DNA of 64,000 nt, taken from assembly GCF_900113015.1 (NCBI RefSeq), contig NZ_FONV01000004.1, positions 372,001 through 436,000 on the forward strand. The letters run 5' to 3'. How positions within the stretch are numbered: the stretch's first letter is position 1; each line of letters opens with the position of its first letter. Shown in pieces: positions 34,381 to 42,634 of the stretch. Position numbers and translations under genes: made by a program. The stretch is from Actinoplanes philippinensis. GTDB lineage: Bacteria; Actinomycetota; Actinomycetes; Mycobacteriales; Micromonosporaceae. Under the pieces are notes generated by a model. The model was not told the DNA's origin and ran no database searches. It worked only from the letters and a program-made list of their open reading frames with translations.

Positions 34381-34908
34381 ATGGACGAGTACGGGACGGA
34401 TTCCGCCGGGGTCGGGGCGGCTCCCTCGGTGGCGCGCCTGCTGCTGGAGCTGCGCAGCCGGGCGACCATCGACGTGAAGCCACTGGGCAAGGCGCTGCAG
34501 GTGCGCCCACAGGGCAAAACCGGCGTCGCGGTACGCATTCACCCGGGCGGGGTGGACTTCGCCGTCGACCGGGAACGGGCCAACGACGTGGCGCTGAGCA
34601 TGCCGGGCTCGTTCGTGATCGACCCGGACGACCCGGACTGCTGGGTGTCGGTCCAGGCCGACTACATCGACGACAACTACGACGCCCTGCTGGACGCGGC
34701 CGCCGAGGCGGTGGAACTGCGGGCCGCGGGCAAACCGGCGCCGGTCAAGCGCGTCCGGGCCGCCGCGGCGCCGAAGGCGGCCGGCACGAGCACGCCGAAG
34801 ACCCGGGCCGCAGCCAAGCCGGCCCCTCGCCCCGAGCCGGCACGCTGCCCGAAGTGTCGCCAGTACGAGCTGCTGGCCAGCGGAGAGTGCCCGTCCGGCT
34901 ACTGCTGA
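34381..34908 (+). CDS. Hypothetical protein with basic Ala/Pro linker and C-terminal zinc-ribbon-like motif
   Basis: A 175-aa protein with a beta-rich N-terminal domain (about 1-110), a low-complexity basic Ala/Lys/Pro linker (about 117-155) and a C-terminal CPKCRQYELLASGECPSGYC motif that could bind zinc or nucleic acid. A GGAGG at 34372-34376 supports the ATG. I do not recognise the family. Confidence 0.55.
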   Translation: MDEYGTDSAGVGAAPSVARLLLELRSRATIDVKPLGKALQVRPQGKTGVAVRIHPGGVDFAVDRERANDVALSMPGSFVIDPDDPDCWVSVQADYIDDNYDALLDAAAEAVELRAAGKPAPVKRVRAAAAPKAAGTSTPKTRAAAKPAPRPEPARCPKCRQYELLASGECPSGYC

Positions 34909-34946
34909 CCACCCGCCGAAGCACCCGGGCGACCGCCCCCTCTCCC

Positions 34947-34994
34947 GATCTTGTGGAGTGCCGCAGTGACGTTGCGCAGCACCTCCACAAGATC
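34947..34994. terminator. Long inverted repeat between convergent genes
   Basis: GATCTTGTGGAG (34947-34958) and CTCCACAAGATC (34983-34994) are perfectly complementary, and pairing can continue inward (GTGC/GCAC) past a single-base bulge. It lies between the + gene ending 34908 and the - kinase ending 35051 and probably terminates both. Confidence 0.6.
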
Positions 34995-35050
34995 GCGAAG
35001 GAGCGGTCGGCCGACAACAGGCCGGCGGCCAGACCGACGGCGGCGGGATG

Positions 35051-36214
35051 TCAGGGTGGGAGCGGGAAGGTCACGACCATCGCCACGCCCGGGTCGCGCG
35101 CCTCGGCCACCGCCTGACCCCCGTGGGCCGCGGCCAGTTGGCGGACGATCCACAATCCCAGCCCCACCCCTTGATCGCCGCCGACCGCGAACTGCCCGAA
35201 CAACCGGGGTCGCAGATCGTCCGGAATGCCGGGCCCGTGATCGCGCACCGACAGACGGTCCCCGCCGGCGTCGCGGGTGAAGCCGACGATCACCGGCGGC
35301 CCGCCGTAGCGCAGCGCGTTGGTGACCAGGTTCATCAGGATCTGCTCGAAGCGTTGCTTGTCGACGTACACGGTGAGGTCCTCGTCGACCTCGAAGCGCA
35401 CATCGGCGTCGTCCCGGACATACGTCAGGACATCCTTGACGAGCAGGTGCGCCGGATACCGTGCCCGGTCGAGCTTGAGATGCCCGGTGCTGTCGATGCG
35501 CTGCAGGTCGAGCAGGCCGTCGGCGAGCCGCGCGATGCGCGTCGTCTGCCGCAGGGCGGCGCCGATCATTGAGGCGTCCGGTCCGGTCGCGGTTTCCGCG
35601 AGTTCTTCGAGCGCCATGTGTACGGTGCTGAGCGGCGTCCGCACGTCGTGCGCCAACGTGTTGATCATGGCGGCACGCCACTGCTCGATCCGGGACAGCC
35701 GGTCGCGTTCGTCACGCAGCCGCCGGGCCTGGGCCTCGATCAGGAACGCGACGGCCAGCGCGATCGGCATGAGGACGGCGGCGCTGCCGAGCACGAGGGG
35801 CGGCTGCCCGGTGACGACCAGCGGGAGCAGGTAGGCGAGGGTGGCCGGAAGCGCGTAGGCGGTGAGGATCCAGCGCGGGAAGTGCAGGGCCGCCCACGCG
35901 TAGAGCAGCACCAGGAACGGGCCGGTGCCGGCCGCCACCCCGCCGAACGACCAGGTGGAGAAGCCGAGGACGACGAATCCGGCGAGCCCGAGCAGGGCGG
36001 GGGCGTGCCGGTGGAGGCGCCGCCACGGCAGGAGTGATCCGATCGTGGCGAGGGCGAGGTCGCAGCCGGCGACGGTGAGCAGCCGGCCGGTGCGCGCCGG
36101 GTCGTTGAGGGTGCCGATGACGGCGAGCAGGCCGGCGACCGCGAAGAGGACGGCAGCCTGCCGGGCCGCGGCTCGCGGCCCGGTCCCCAACAGGCGGAAG
36201 GGTCCGTTTTGCAC
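35051..36214 (-). CDS. Orphan sensor histidine kinase
   Basis: A 387-aa membrane kinase. About five or six transmembrane helices occupy residues 15-160, then HisKA with the phospho-accepting His (MINTLAHDVRTPLSTVHMAL) and HATPase with N-box (NLVTNALRYGG) and G1/F-box (DHGPGIPDDLRPRLFGQF, GLGLWIVRQLAAAHGG). No response-regulator gene is next to it, so its partner must be encoded elsewhere. GTG 36214 is chosen because the hydrophobic region begins soon after; upstream sequence in the frame is not coding-like. Confidence 0.85.
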   Translation of the reverse strand: MQNGPFRLLGTGPRAAARQAAVLFAVAGLLAVIGTLNDPARTGRLLTVAGCDLALATIGSLLPWRRLHRHAPALLGLAGFVVLGFSTWSFGGVAAGTGPFLVLLYAWAALHFPRWILTAYALPATLAYLLPLVVTGQPPLVLGSAAVLMPIALAVAFLIEAQARRLRDERDRLSRIEQWRAAMINTLAHDVRTPLSTVHMALEELAETATGPDASMIGAALRQTTRIARLADGLLDLQRIDSTGHLKLDRARYPAHLLVKDVLTYVRDDADVRFEVDEDLTVYVDKQRFEQILMNLVTNALRYGGPPVIVGFTRDAGGDRLSVRDHGPGIPDDLRPRLFGQFAVGGDQGVGLGLWIVRQLAAAHGGQAVAEARDPGVAMVVTFPLPP

Positions 36215-36321
36215 AGCTCTGGCAGCATATAGCGGCTCGGCGGAGCGAACGGGTGACTCCGGTGTCCCGGGCGGGCCGAGGCAGGCCCTATCCTGGCGCT
36301 TTCCCCACGGCACTGAGTTCA

Positions 36322-36361
36322 ACGATGAGCACGGGCGGGTTCGACGATGAGCACGGGCGGG
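36322..36361 (+). repeat. 22-bp direct repeat duplicating the start region of the TetR gene
   Basis: ACGATGAGCACGGGCGGG occurs at 36322-36339 and 36344-36361 (period 22 bp), so the region has two ATGs in different frames; only the second (36347) opens the TetR frame. Confidence 0.8.
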
Positions 36362-36973
36362 CGGCGCGCGCGGACCGAGCAGGCGGAGCAGACGCGGGCG
36401 CTGATCCTGGCGACGGCCGAGCGGCTGTTCGCCGAGCACGGCGTGCACGCGGTCTCGAACCGGCAGGTCGGCGAGGCGGCGGGGCAGGGCAACAACGCGG
36501 CGGTCGCCTACCATTTCGGGACAAAGACGGATCTGGTACGCGCGATCATCCGCCGGCACGCCGTCCCGACCGAGCGGATCCGCCGACGCATGCTGGCCGT
36601 GCACGCGGGCAGTGGCGATCTGCGTGACTGGGTGACGTGCGTGGTCCGGCCGATCACCGATCATCTCGCCGATCTGGGCCATCCGAGTTGGTATGCCCGG
36701 TTCTCCGCACAGTTGATGACCGAGCCGGCACTGCTGGAGGTGGCGACCGAGGAGTTCCGGCACGCGGCGGGGCTGAACGCAGTCATCGACGGGCTCCAGC
36801 GGTGCCTGCCGGACCTTTCCGAGGTGGTACGCCAGGAGCGAACCCACATGGCGCACACCCTGCTGGTGCACTTCTGTGCGCAGCGGGAACGGGAGGCCGC
36901 GCCGGCGTGGGAGGTGACCGCGGCCATGTTGATCGACGCGATCGTGGGGCTGTTCACCGCGCCGGTGACCTGA
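36347..36973 (+). CDS. TetR-family regulator
   Basis: A 208-aa protein with helix-turn-helix (TRALILATAERLFAEHGVHAVSNRQVGEAAGQGNNAAVAYHFGTKTDLVRAII, about residues 16-68) and a TetR-type ligand/dimer domain. The GQGNNAAVAYHFG variant is typical of TetR proteins beside monooxygenase genes. It is 190 bp upstream of a Baeyer-Villiger monooxygenase in the same direction and probably controls it. Confidence 0.85.
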   Translation: MSTGGRRARTEQAEQTRALILATAERLFAEHGVHAVSNRQVGEAAGQGNNAAVAYHFGTKTDLVRAIIRRHAVPTERIRRRMLAVHAGSGDLRDWVTCVVRPITDHLADLGHPSWYARFSAQLMTEPALLEVATEEFRHAAGLNAVIDGLQRCLPDLSEVVRQERTHMAHTLLVHFCAQREREAAPAWEVTAAMLIDAIVGLFTAPVT

Positions 36974-36999
36974 CGACGCCTCTTGCGCGGGGCGGCACG

Positions 37000-37125
37000 C
37001 GGGCGATCGTACGATATGAGGCTTTTGAATTGCCTTTCTCCGGCGTTCACGTCAATTTTTCGGACATCCCCGCGGTGGAGCACGCTTTTGGTAAGACAAG
37101 TGCTTTAAATTGTGCCCTCTGAGTT
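37000..37125 (+). promoter_or_regulatory. AT-rich promoter region of the Baeyer-Villiger monooxygenase gene
   Basis: This stretch is markedly AT-rich compared with its surroundings (GATCGTACGATATGAGG, GCTTTTGAATTGCC, GTGCTTTAAATTGTG) and lies between the TetR gene and the monooxygenase. GATCGTACGAT (37005-37015) is close to a dyad (ATCGTACGAT is a perfect palindrome, 37006-37015) and ACAA-N10-TTGT spans about 37097-37114. These are candidate operators. Confidence 0.45.
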
Positions 37126-37163
37126 TGGTCGCACCACCGGATCAACCCCGCGAAAGGGCCCGC

Positions 37164-38960
37164 ATGTCCCCCTCAACCCCCATCCCCCACCGCCTCAAGC
37201 CCGAGGATCTCGCAGCGTTACGCGAGCGTTACCGGGTGGAGCGGGAACGGCGCATCCGGCCGGACGGTGTCGCGCAGTACCGGCGGGCCGCCGGCGAGTT
37301 CGGCAATTTCGCGCAGGACCCCTACACCGAGCGGGCCGAGCGGGACCCGAAGAACGACCGGATCGAGGCGGTGGTGATCGGTGGCGGATTCGGCGGGCTC
37401 CTCACCGGCGCCAAACTGCGGCAGGCCGGCGTCCAGCAGATCCGGACGATCGACGAGGGCGGCGATTTCGGCGGCACGTGGTATTGGAACCGGTATCCCG
37501 GAGTCCACTGCGACATCGAGGCGACCGTCTACATGCCGCTGCTGGAGGAGGTCGGTTACGTCCCGAAGTGGAGGTACGCGCCGGGCGAGGAGATCCGGCA
37601 GCACTGCATCAACCTCGCGAAGCGCTTCGACCTGTACGCCGACACCCTCTTCCACACCCGCGTCACCGGCCTGACCTGGGACGAGGAGAACGCGGAGTGG
37701 CAGGTCACCACCGACCGCGGCGACGACTTCCGGGCCCGTTACGTGGTGATCTCCTCCGGCACCCTGACCCAGCCGAAGCTCCCCGGCATCCCCGGCATCG
37801 AGGACTTCAAGGGCCACACCTTCCACACCAGCCGATGGGACTACGCCTACACCGGCGGTGACCAGTCCGGCGGCCTGACCGGGCTGGCCGGCAAGCGGGT
37901 CGCCGTGGTCGGCACCGGCGCCACCGGCATCCAGGTGATCCCGCACCTGGCCGAGGCCGCCGGGAAGCTCTACGTCTTCCAGCGCACCCCGTCGACCGTG
38001 GACGTCCGCGACAACCGGCCCACGGACCAGTCGGTCCTGGACGCCGTGCGGCCCGGCTGGCAGCAGGAGCGGATGCAGAATTTCCTGCTCAACGTCACCG
38101 GCGAGTGGGCCGATGAGGACCTGATCGACGACCGGTGGACGTCGACGGCGAAGCTGCAGCGGCAGATGCTCACCGGCAGCGTCGACTCGAACATCTCCGA
38201 GGAGGAGCGCGAACACCTCGACGAGATGGCGGATTTCCGCAAGATGGACGAGATCCGCGAGCGCGTCGACGCGATCGTCACCGATCCGGCCGTCGCGGAG
38301 ACGCTCAAGCCCTGGTACCGCTACATGTGCAAGCGGCCCACCTTCAGCGATCACTACCTGCAGACCTTCAACCGGCCCAACGTGACGCTGGTGGACACCG
38401 CCGACCACGGTGGCATCACCCGGATGACCGAGACCGGTGTGGTCGTCGGCGACACCGAGTACGAGGTGGACTGCGTCATCTTCGCCACCGGTTTCGAGGT
38501 CGGCGTCTCCGGTGTGCTCTCCGGGACGCTGCCGGTCACCGGCCGGGGCGGGATGCCGCTGCTCGGGCACTGGCGCAACGGGCCGCGGACGCTGCACGGC
38601 TTCTACAGCCACGGCTTCCCCAACCTGTTCCACCTGGGCTCGCTGCAGAACGCCGCCGCCGTCAACTTCGTGCACGTGCTGCAGGAGCAGGCCATCCACA
38701 TCGCGGCCGTGATCGCCGAGGCGGAGAAGCGGGGCGCCCGCTGGATCGAGCCGACCGCCGAGGACGAGGAGACGTGGGCGCAGATCATCTTCCAGACCGC
38801 GCCGAAGACCTTCAAGTTCCAATCCGAGTGCACCCCCGGCTACTACAACGGCGAGGGCAAACCCCGCCCGGTGATGTTCTCCTACGGGCCGGGGCCGGTC
38901 GCCTTCCACGAGCTGCTGCGTGAGTGGCGGGCCGAGGCCGTCGACACCGTCCTGCGGTGA
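37164..38960 (+). CDS. Baeyer-Villiger-type flavin monooxygenase
   Basis: A 598-aa class B flavoprotein monooxygenase, expected to convert ketones to esters or lactones with NADPH and O2. Two Rossmann motifs are visible (VVIGGGFGGLLTGAKL about residue 70; VAVVGTGATGIQVIPHL about 245) with the fingerprint FKGHTFHTSRW between them, matching FxGxxxHxxxW. Length and C-terminal region match cyclohexanone/steroid monooxygenases. An N-terminal extension of about 65 residues precedes the FAD fold. A hairpin terminator follows. Confidence 0.9.
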   Translation: MSPSTPIPHRLKPEDLAALRERYRVERERRIRPDGVAQYRRAAGEFGNFAQDPYTERAERDPKNDRIEAVVIGGGFGGLLTGAKLRQAGVQQIRTIDEGGDFGGTWYWNRYPGVHCDIEATVYMPLLEEVGYVPKWRYAPGEEIRQHCINLAKRFDLYADTLFHTRVTGLTWDEENAEWQVTTDRGDDFRARYVVISSGTLTQPKLPGIPGIEDFKGHTFHTSRWDYAYTGGDQSGGLTGLAGKRVAVVGTGATGIQVIPHLAEAAGKLYVFQRTPSTVDVRDNRPTDQSVLDAVRPGWQQERMQNFLLNVTGEWADEDLIDDRWTSTAKLQRQMLTGSVDSNISEEEREHLDEMADFRKMDEIRERVDAIVTDPAVAETLKPWYRYMCKRPTFSDHYLQTFNRPNVTLVDTADHGGITRMTETGVVVGDTEYEVDCVIFATGFEVGVSGVLSGTLPVTGRGGMPLLGHWRNGPRTLHGFYSHGFPNLFHLGSLQNAAAVNFVHVLQEQAIHIAAVIAEAEKRGARWIEPTAEDEETWAQIIFQTAPKTFKFQSECTPGYYNGEGKPRPVMFSYGPGPVAFHELLREWRAEAVDTVLR

Positions 38961-38965
38961 GCGCC

Positions 38966-38990
38966 GGGCCCGGGGCGCCGCCCCGGGCCC
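38966..38990. terminator. Hairpin terminator, 11-bp stem
   Basis: GGGCCCGGGGC (38966-38976) pairs with GCCCCGGGCCC (38980-38990) around a GCC loop, between the monooxygenase and the convergent lipoprotein gene. Confidence 0.8.
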
Positions 38991-38997
38991 GGGCCCT

Positions 38998-39651
38998 CTA
39001 GTCGTCGATCTTCACGGTCGTCCTGGCCAGCTCGTAGGCCGGCTGCATCGACGTGAACTCGCCGGTGTCCAGCGGAGCCAGCTGCACCACAACGATGCCC
39101 TTCTTCGTGTTCAGGGCGAACGCCGTGTACTTGCTGCGGATGTCGTACTCCTTGTCGAGGGTCTCCCAGGACCCCTCGGCGGCCTGCGCCCCACCGATCT
39201 GCACGTCGGTGATGTCGGTGTTGGACGCCTCCCGCTTGCCGATCGCCGCCTTCATGAACTCCTGCAGATGCTCGGCCGGCGCGCCGCTGAGCCCGTCGGC
39301 CACGTGCACCCGGAGGAACCCGATGTTGCCGGCCGGCTTGGCGTCGATCTCGCAGACCACGGTGAAGTCGCCGACCTTGGCCAGCGCGGCGAGCTCGCCC
39401 TTGGCCTCGACCTTCTTGGCCTTCCAGCCGGCCGCCGCCTGGAACGAGACCGGCAGTTCACAGGCCGAGCCCTCGGCCCCGACGGTCGCCCCCGCGGCGG
39501 CCGCGGGGGGTGCGGCCGGAGCACTGCTCGCCGCCAGCGCCGGCGGTGCCTGCGGTGCCTGCGGTGCCTGCGGCGCCGGGTCGGCGGAACAACCGCTGAC
39601 GGCCAGAACGAACGCGAGCGCGACGCCCGCCGATGTGTACGTGGTCTTCAC
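38998..39651 (-). CDS. Putative lipoprotein
   Basis: A 217-aa protein with a lipoprotein signal peptide (VKTTYTSAGVALAFVLAVSGC; lipobox LAVSGC), a Pro/Ala/Gln linker with APQAPQAPQAP repeats and a C-terminal beta-rich domain (FTVVCEIDAKPAGNIGFLRVHV). It would be tethered to the outer face of the membrane. Last gene of a probable PLD-HAD-lipoprotein operon. Function unknown. Confidence 0.75.
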   Translation of the reverse strand: MKTTYTSAGVALAFVLAVSGCSADPAPQAPQAPQAPPALAASSAPAAPPAAAAGATVGAEGSACELPVSFQAAAGWKAKKVEAKGELAALAKVGDFTVVCEIDAKPAGNIGFLRVHVADGLSGAPAEHLQEFMKAAIGKREASNTDITDVQIGGAQAAEGSWETLDKEYDIRSKYTAFALNTKKGIVVVQLAPLDTGEFTSMQPAYELARTTVKIDD

Positions 39652-39689
39652 AGTCCGGGAACCTACACGCCGGGTACGACATCGACGGC

Positions 39690-40169
39690 TCAGAGACGGG
39701 CCGCCCAGTCGAGAACGTGATCGATGTCGGACCTGGTCCACCCGACCGCCGGGTCGATCGACACCAGCAGCGTCGGCGCCGGACGGGCCGCCGCCCATCG
39801 CAGGCCGCGGGTGGTGTGGTTGTCGTCGATCCACGCCGCCGGCCGGCCGCCGGTCACCAGGTCGACCGCGGGCACCTTCAGCTCCGGCTCGAACGGGACC
39901 GGCGGGAACCGGACCACCGGCAGCGGATCCACGCCCAGCATCGGCAGGAAGCGCTCGTTGGCGTGCTCGCCCCAGCCGGTCGCCCACCACAGCTCACCGG
40001 CCGCGGCCAGCTCCCGGATCCACGCGCCGTGTGCCGGGCAGTAGCGGTGCGGCGGCTCGCCCTCGAAGAACACCCGCTCCAGGTAGCCCTCGGGGCAGGT
40101 GGGCGCCGCGAACGGGCTCAGTACCCCGTCCAGGTCCAGCAGCAGAACCGGTTTCTCTCGCACACGCAC
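39690..40169 (-). CDS. HAD-like hydrolase-fold protein
   Basis: A 159-aa protein opening with a HAD motif I (VLLLDLDGVLSPF), a motif II-like strand (LWWATGWGEHAN) and motif IV-like WIDDNHTTRG. Such short capless HAD proteins are phosphatase-like. Starts one base after the upstream phospholipase-D-like gene stops; GTG start. Confidence 0.7.
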   Translation of the reverse strand: MRVREKPVLLLDLDGVLSPFAAPTCPEGYLERVFFEGEPPHRYCPAHGAWIRELAAAGELWWATGWGEHANERFLPMLGVDPLPVVRFPPVPFEPELKVPAVDLVTGGRPAAWIDDNHTTRGLRWAAARPAPTLLVSIDPAVGWTRSDIDHVLDWAARL

Positions 40170-40170
40170 A

Positions 40171-41277
40171 CTATGCCGCGATCGGGCGGCAGAGGCCCGT
40201 CACGATCCGATCGATTTCGGCCAGGGCGTACGCCGCGAGCCTGCGCTGGGCGGTCTCGGCGGCCGGATCGGTCTCCTCGAGGTCGCCGAGCACCACGATG
40301 TTCTCGTCGTTGAGCGTGTTGGCGGGCGCGGTGAAGTTGAAGCTGCCCGCGACCACCAGCCGCCGGTCGATGACCATGAGTTTGTGGTGCACCTTGCGGA
40401 CCCCGTTGCCGGGTGTGTTCTCGTAGAGTTCGGCGCCGGCCGCCTTCAGGCGCTTGGTGGCCGCCCACTCCTGCGAGCCCTGGCCCCGGTCGAGGATCCC
40501 GCGGATCGGGATGCCCGCCCTGAGCAGCCACTCCATCGTGTCGTCGATGCCGGACGACCGGGCGAACGTGAACATCGCGAAATCGACCCGCTCGGCCGAC
40601 TTCAGCATCTGCTTCATGATCTCCATCTCCGGCCCGTGGTAGGGCGCGAAGATCGGTTTCACCCGGATCCGCCCGAGCCGGAACTCCGCGGGCCGCGGGG
40701 TCACCCGCTCCTGCAGGGCGCCGAACGTGCCGGACCGCATCCGCTGGAACTCTGCCACGTAAAGGCTCGCCGCCGTCTGCCCGCGCAACACGACCAGGTG
40801 GTTGAGGTTGTTGCCGCGCTGTTGCGGATTGTCCGGGGGATTGAGACCGGTGTCGGTACGGGTGAAGTTCGTCGACCCGGTCAGCACCGCCGCGGTGTCG
40901 AGCCCCGGATCCCGGACGATGAACTTCTGGTGGAAGATCTTCGGGTTCAGATCGGTGATCAGGTCCACCCCGGCCCGCAGCAGCGCGGCGTGGATCACCC
41001 GGTTCTCCTCGTTGTTCCCGCTCACCGCCCACGGATCGGCGCGCGGCGGGTCCTCCCGCAGGTAGTCGCCCTCCAGGATGACCTGGACGCGGATCTTACG
41101 GCGCTTGGCGGCCAGCACCGCCTCGGCGATCGGCCGGGAGTCCAGCTCCTGCACGGCGATCAGCAGCGTCTCGGCGGCGCCGTCGATGAACTCGCGGATC
41201 ACACCGTCGAGGTCGTCCGGTCCGCCGAGCACGGGTGGTCCGGCGTAGAACTCGACACTTCCCAGGTCCAGGCCCAT
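40171..41277 (-). CDS. Phospholipase D-like protein with two HxK motifs
   Basis: A 368-aa PLD-superfamily protein: first catalytic motif IFHQKFIVRDPGLDTAAVLTGSTNFT and second KVHHKLMVIDRRLVVAGSFNFT. Both halves are complete, so the enzyme should form a pseudodimer and hydrolyse a phosphodiester (phospholipid or nucleic acid). No signal peptide is seen, favouring a cytoplasmic or nuclease-like role. ATG 41277 lies in front of the first domain; the longer reading upstream covers the ECF sigma gene on the other strand. Confidence 0.85.
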   Translation of the reverse strand: MGLDLGSVEFYAGPPVLGGPDDLDGVIREFIDGAAETLLIAVQELDSRPIAEAVLAAKRRKIRVQVILEGDYLREDPPRADPWAVSGNNEENRVIHAALLRAGVDLITDLNPKIFHQKFIVRDPGLDTAAVLTGSTNFTRTDTGLNPPDNPQQRGNNLNHLVVLRGQTAASLYVAEFQRMRSGTFGALQERVTPRPAEFRLGRIRVKPIFAPYHGPEMEIMKQMLKSAERVDFAMFTFARSSGIDDTMEWLLRAGIPIRGILDRGQGSQEWAATKRLKAAGAELYENTPGNGVRKVHHKLMVIDRRLVVAGSFNFTAPANTLNDENIVVLGDLEETDPAAETAQRRLAAYALAEIDRIVTGLCRPIAA

Positions 41278-41336
41278 GGCTTCAGTGTCGGCCCCGGCGC
41301 GCGGCGCGTACCTCATTTGATCGGATCGTCTGATCG

Positions 41337-41342
41337 TAGGAT
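41337..41342 (+). promoter_or_regulatory. Candidate leaderless -10 box TAGGAT
   Basis: TAGGAT lies 6 nt before ATG 41349 of a 28-codon frame, the spacing seen at other putative leaderless starts in this window. Confidence 0.3.
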
Positions 41343-41348
41343 CCGGCC

Positions 41349-41435
41349 ATGTTCGACACAGCAGCCGAGCCGCGACCGCGGGTGACCTGCCGCCATGCCG
41401 CGATGCCCGGCGTGGAGGGCTACTGGAGCGACTGA
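41349..41435 (+). CDS. Possible 28-aa leaderless small protein
   Basis: A short frame from ATG 41349 to TGA 41433-41435 encoding a small basic-to-acidic peptide ending EGYWSD. Support is only a well-placed -10-like box, and the ORF is too short to judge by codon use. It lies between the divergent PLD gene and the conflict-island sigma factor. Confidence 0.25.
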   Translation: MFDTAAEPRPRVTCRHAAMPGVEGYWSD

Positions 41436-41479
41436 CGTCCGGCGTCCACGGCATACTGATCGACCGGCCGGACGGTAAT

Positions 41480-41498
41480 CCATGAAATCGTTTCATGG
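41480..41498. promoter_or_regulatory. Perfect dyad CCATGAAA-TCG-TTTCATGG upstream of the ECF sigma gene
   Basis: Two 8-bp arms (41480-41487 and 41491-41498) with a 3-nt centre form a perfect AT-rich inverted repeat 38 bp before the ATG. This is a strong operator candidate for control of the sigma/S8 operon. The ATG inside the dyad opens the same frame but lacks a ribosome site. Confidence 0.6.
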
Positions 41499-41535
41499 CA
41501 GGACGGGTCACGCGGAACGACCGAAGGAGGGCTCG

Positions 41536-42129
41536 ATGGAGCCTGAGCAGACGGCGGCGCTGGTACGGCAGGCGGCAGCCGGCGACGCGTCGGCCTGGGA
41601 AGAGCTGGTGCAGGCGTACGCGGGTCTGGTCTGGTCGGTGGCCCGTGCCTACCGTCTGGGCCGGGCCGACGCCGAGGACGTCAGCCAGACCACGTGGGAG
41701 CGGTTCGCCCGTTCCCTGGACAAGCTGACCGACCCGGGCCACGCCGGCGCCTGGCTGTCCACGACCGCACGCCGCGAGTCGCTGCGGGTCCTCGCCGCCC
41801 GCAACCGCACCGTCCCGACCGGTGACCTCGCGTGGATCGGCCCGGCCCGGGAGGACCAGTCGCCCGAGGAACTGGCGGTCGCCGCCGACGAGGAGGGCCG
41901 GCGGGACGCGCTGGCCGGCCGGCTGTGGCAGGCGCTCAACCAGCTCGGCGACAACTGCCAGCGGTTGTTGCGGATCCTGATGGGCCAGCCGCCGCCGTCG
42001 TACGCGGACGCCGCCGCCGCCCTGGGCGTGCCGATCGGCTACCTCGGCCCCACCCGCCGGCGCTGCCTGGAGAAGCTCCGGAAACTCGCGGATGTATCTG
42101 AGCCGGCGGAGCAGGGTCATGACTGGTGA
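41536..42129 (+). CDS. ECF-type sigma factor of the S8/CHAT locus
   Basis: A 197-aa sigma-70 protein with region 2 (LVQAYAGLVWSVARAYRLGRADAEDVSQTTWERFARSL) and region 4 (DNCQRLLRILMGQPPPSYADAAAALGVPIGYLGPTRRRCLEKL). ATG 41536 follows a near-ideal GAAGGAGGG. It overlaps the next gene by 11 bp. No anti-sigma domain is recognised next to it; the S8 protease or CHAT protein may provide the regulatory proteolysis instead (inference). Confidence 0.85.
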   Translation: MEPEQTAALVRQAAAGDASAWEELVQAYAGLVWSVARAYRLGRADAEDVSQTTWERFARSLDKLTDPGHAGAWLSTTARRESLRVLAARNRTVPTGDLAWIGPAREDQSPEELAVAADEEGRRDALAGRLWQALNQLGDNCQRLLRILMGQPPPSYADAAAALGVPIGYLGPTRRRCLEKLRKLADVSEPAEQGHDW

Positions 42130-42613
42130 CGAAGACCTGCCCCCGTCCGAGGAGGAGGCCGACGCCATGAATGTGGACGCGGCACTGAGCGCACTGATCG
42201 CACGTATCGACCCGATGCCACCCGAGGTGGCGCGGTATGCGGTCGCCGCGTTCGCGTTCCGCTCCGACGGTGAGGACTTCGCCGATCTGGAATGGGATTC
42301 GCTGACCGACGCCGAGGTCCTCACCCGAGGGCCGGACGACGTGCGGATGCTGGTGTTCGGCCCGGCCGGGCCGGACGGCATCCGCGTGCACCTGGGCCTC
42401 TCCCGGACCGCGACCGGGTTCGAGGTGGACGGCTTCGTCGAGCCGGCCGGCCACACCGAGGCGGAGCTGCTCCACGACGGGGGCGCCGTCCGCCGGCCGA
42501 TCGACACGGCGGGCAGGTTCTACAGTGACCTGCCCATCGTGCGGTCGATCCGGCTGCGGCTGCGGGGCACCGGATCCGCGCCGATCGTCACCGGCTGGGT
42601 GGCGCTCGGCTGA
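42119..42613 (+). CDS. Hypothetical protein between ECF sigma and S8 peptidase
   Basis: A 164-aa acidic protein: N-terminal helix (VDAALSALIARIDPMPPEVARYAVAAFAF) and a beta-rich C-terminal domain (VRMLVFGPAGPDGIRVHLGLS ... SIRLRLRGTGSAPIVTGWVAL). Overlap with the sigma gene and a 21-bp gap to the S8 gene make this one operon. Possibly a regulator of the sigma factor or chaperone/inhibitor of the protease; no family recognised. Confidence 0.55.
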   Translation: MTGDEDLPPSEEEADAMNVDAALSALIARIDPMPPEVARYAVAAFAFRSDGEDFADLEWDSLTDAEVLTRGPDDVRMLVFGPAGPDGIRVHLGLSRTATGFEVDGFVEPAGHTEAELLHDGGAVRRPIDTAGRFYSDLPIVRSIRLRLRGTGSAPIVTGWVALG

Positions 42614-42634
42614 CCGCGAGAAAGCGAGACGACG

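Noticed and set aside
37218..38909. 563-codon - strand frame opposite the Baeyer-Villiger monooxygenase
   Set aside because: The + strand gene has two Rossmann motifs and the family fingerprint; the antisense frame has none.
40171..42507. 778-codon - frame extending the PLD gene upstream
   Set aside because: The part beyond 41277 is antisense to the ECF sigma gene and the 164-aa gene; the PLD domain starts right after ATG 41277.
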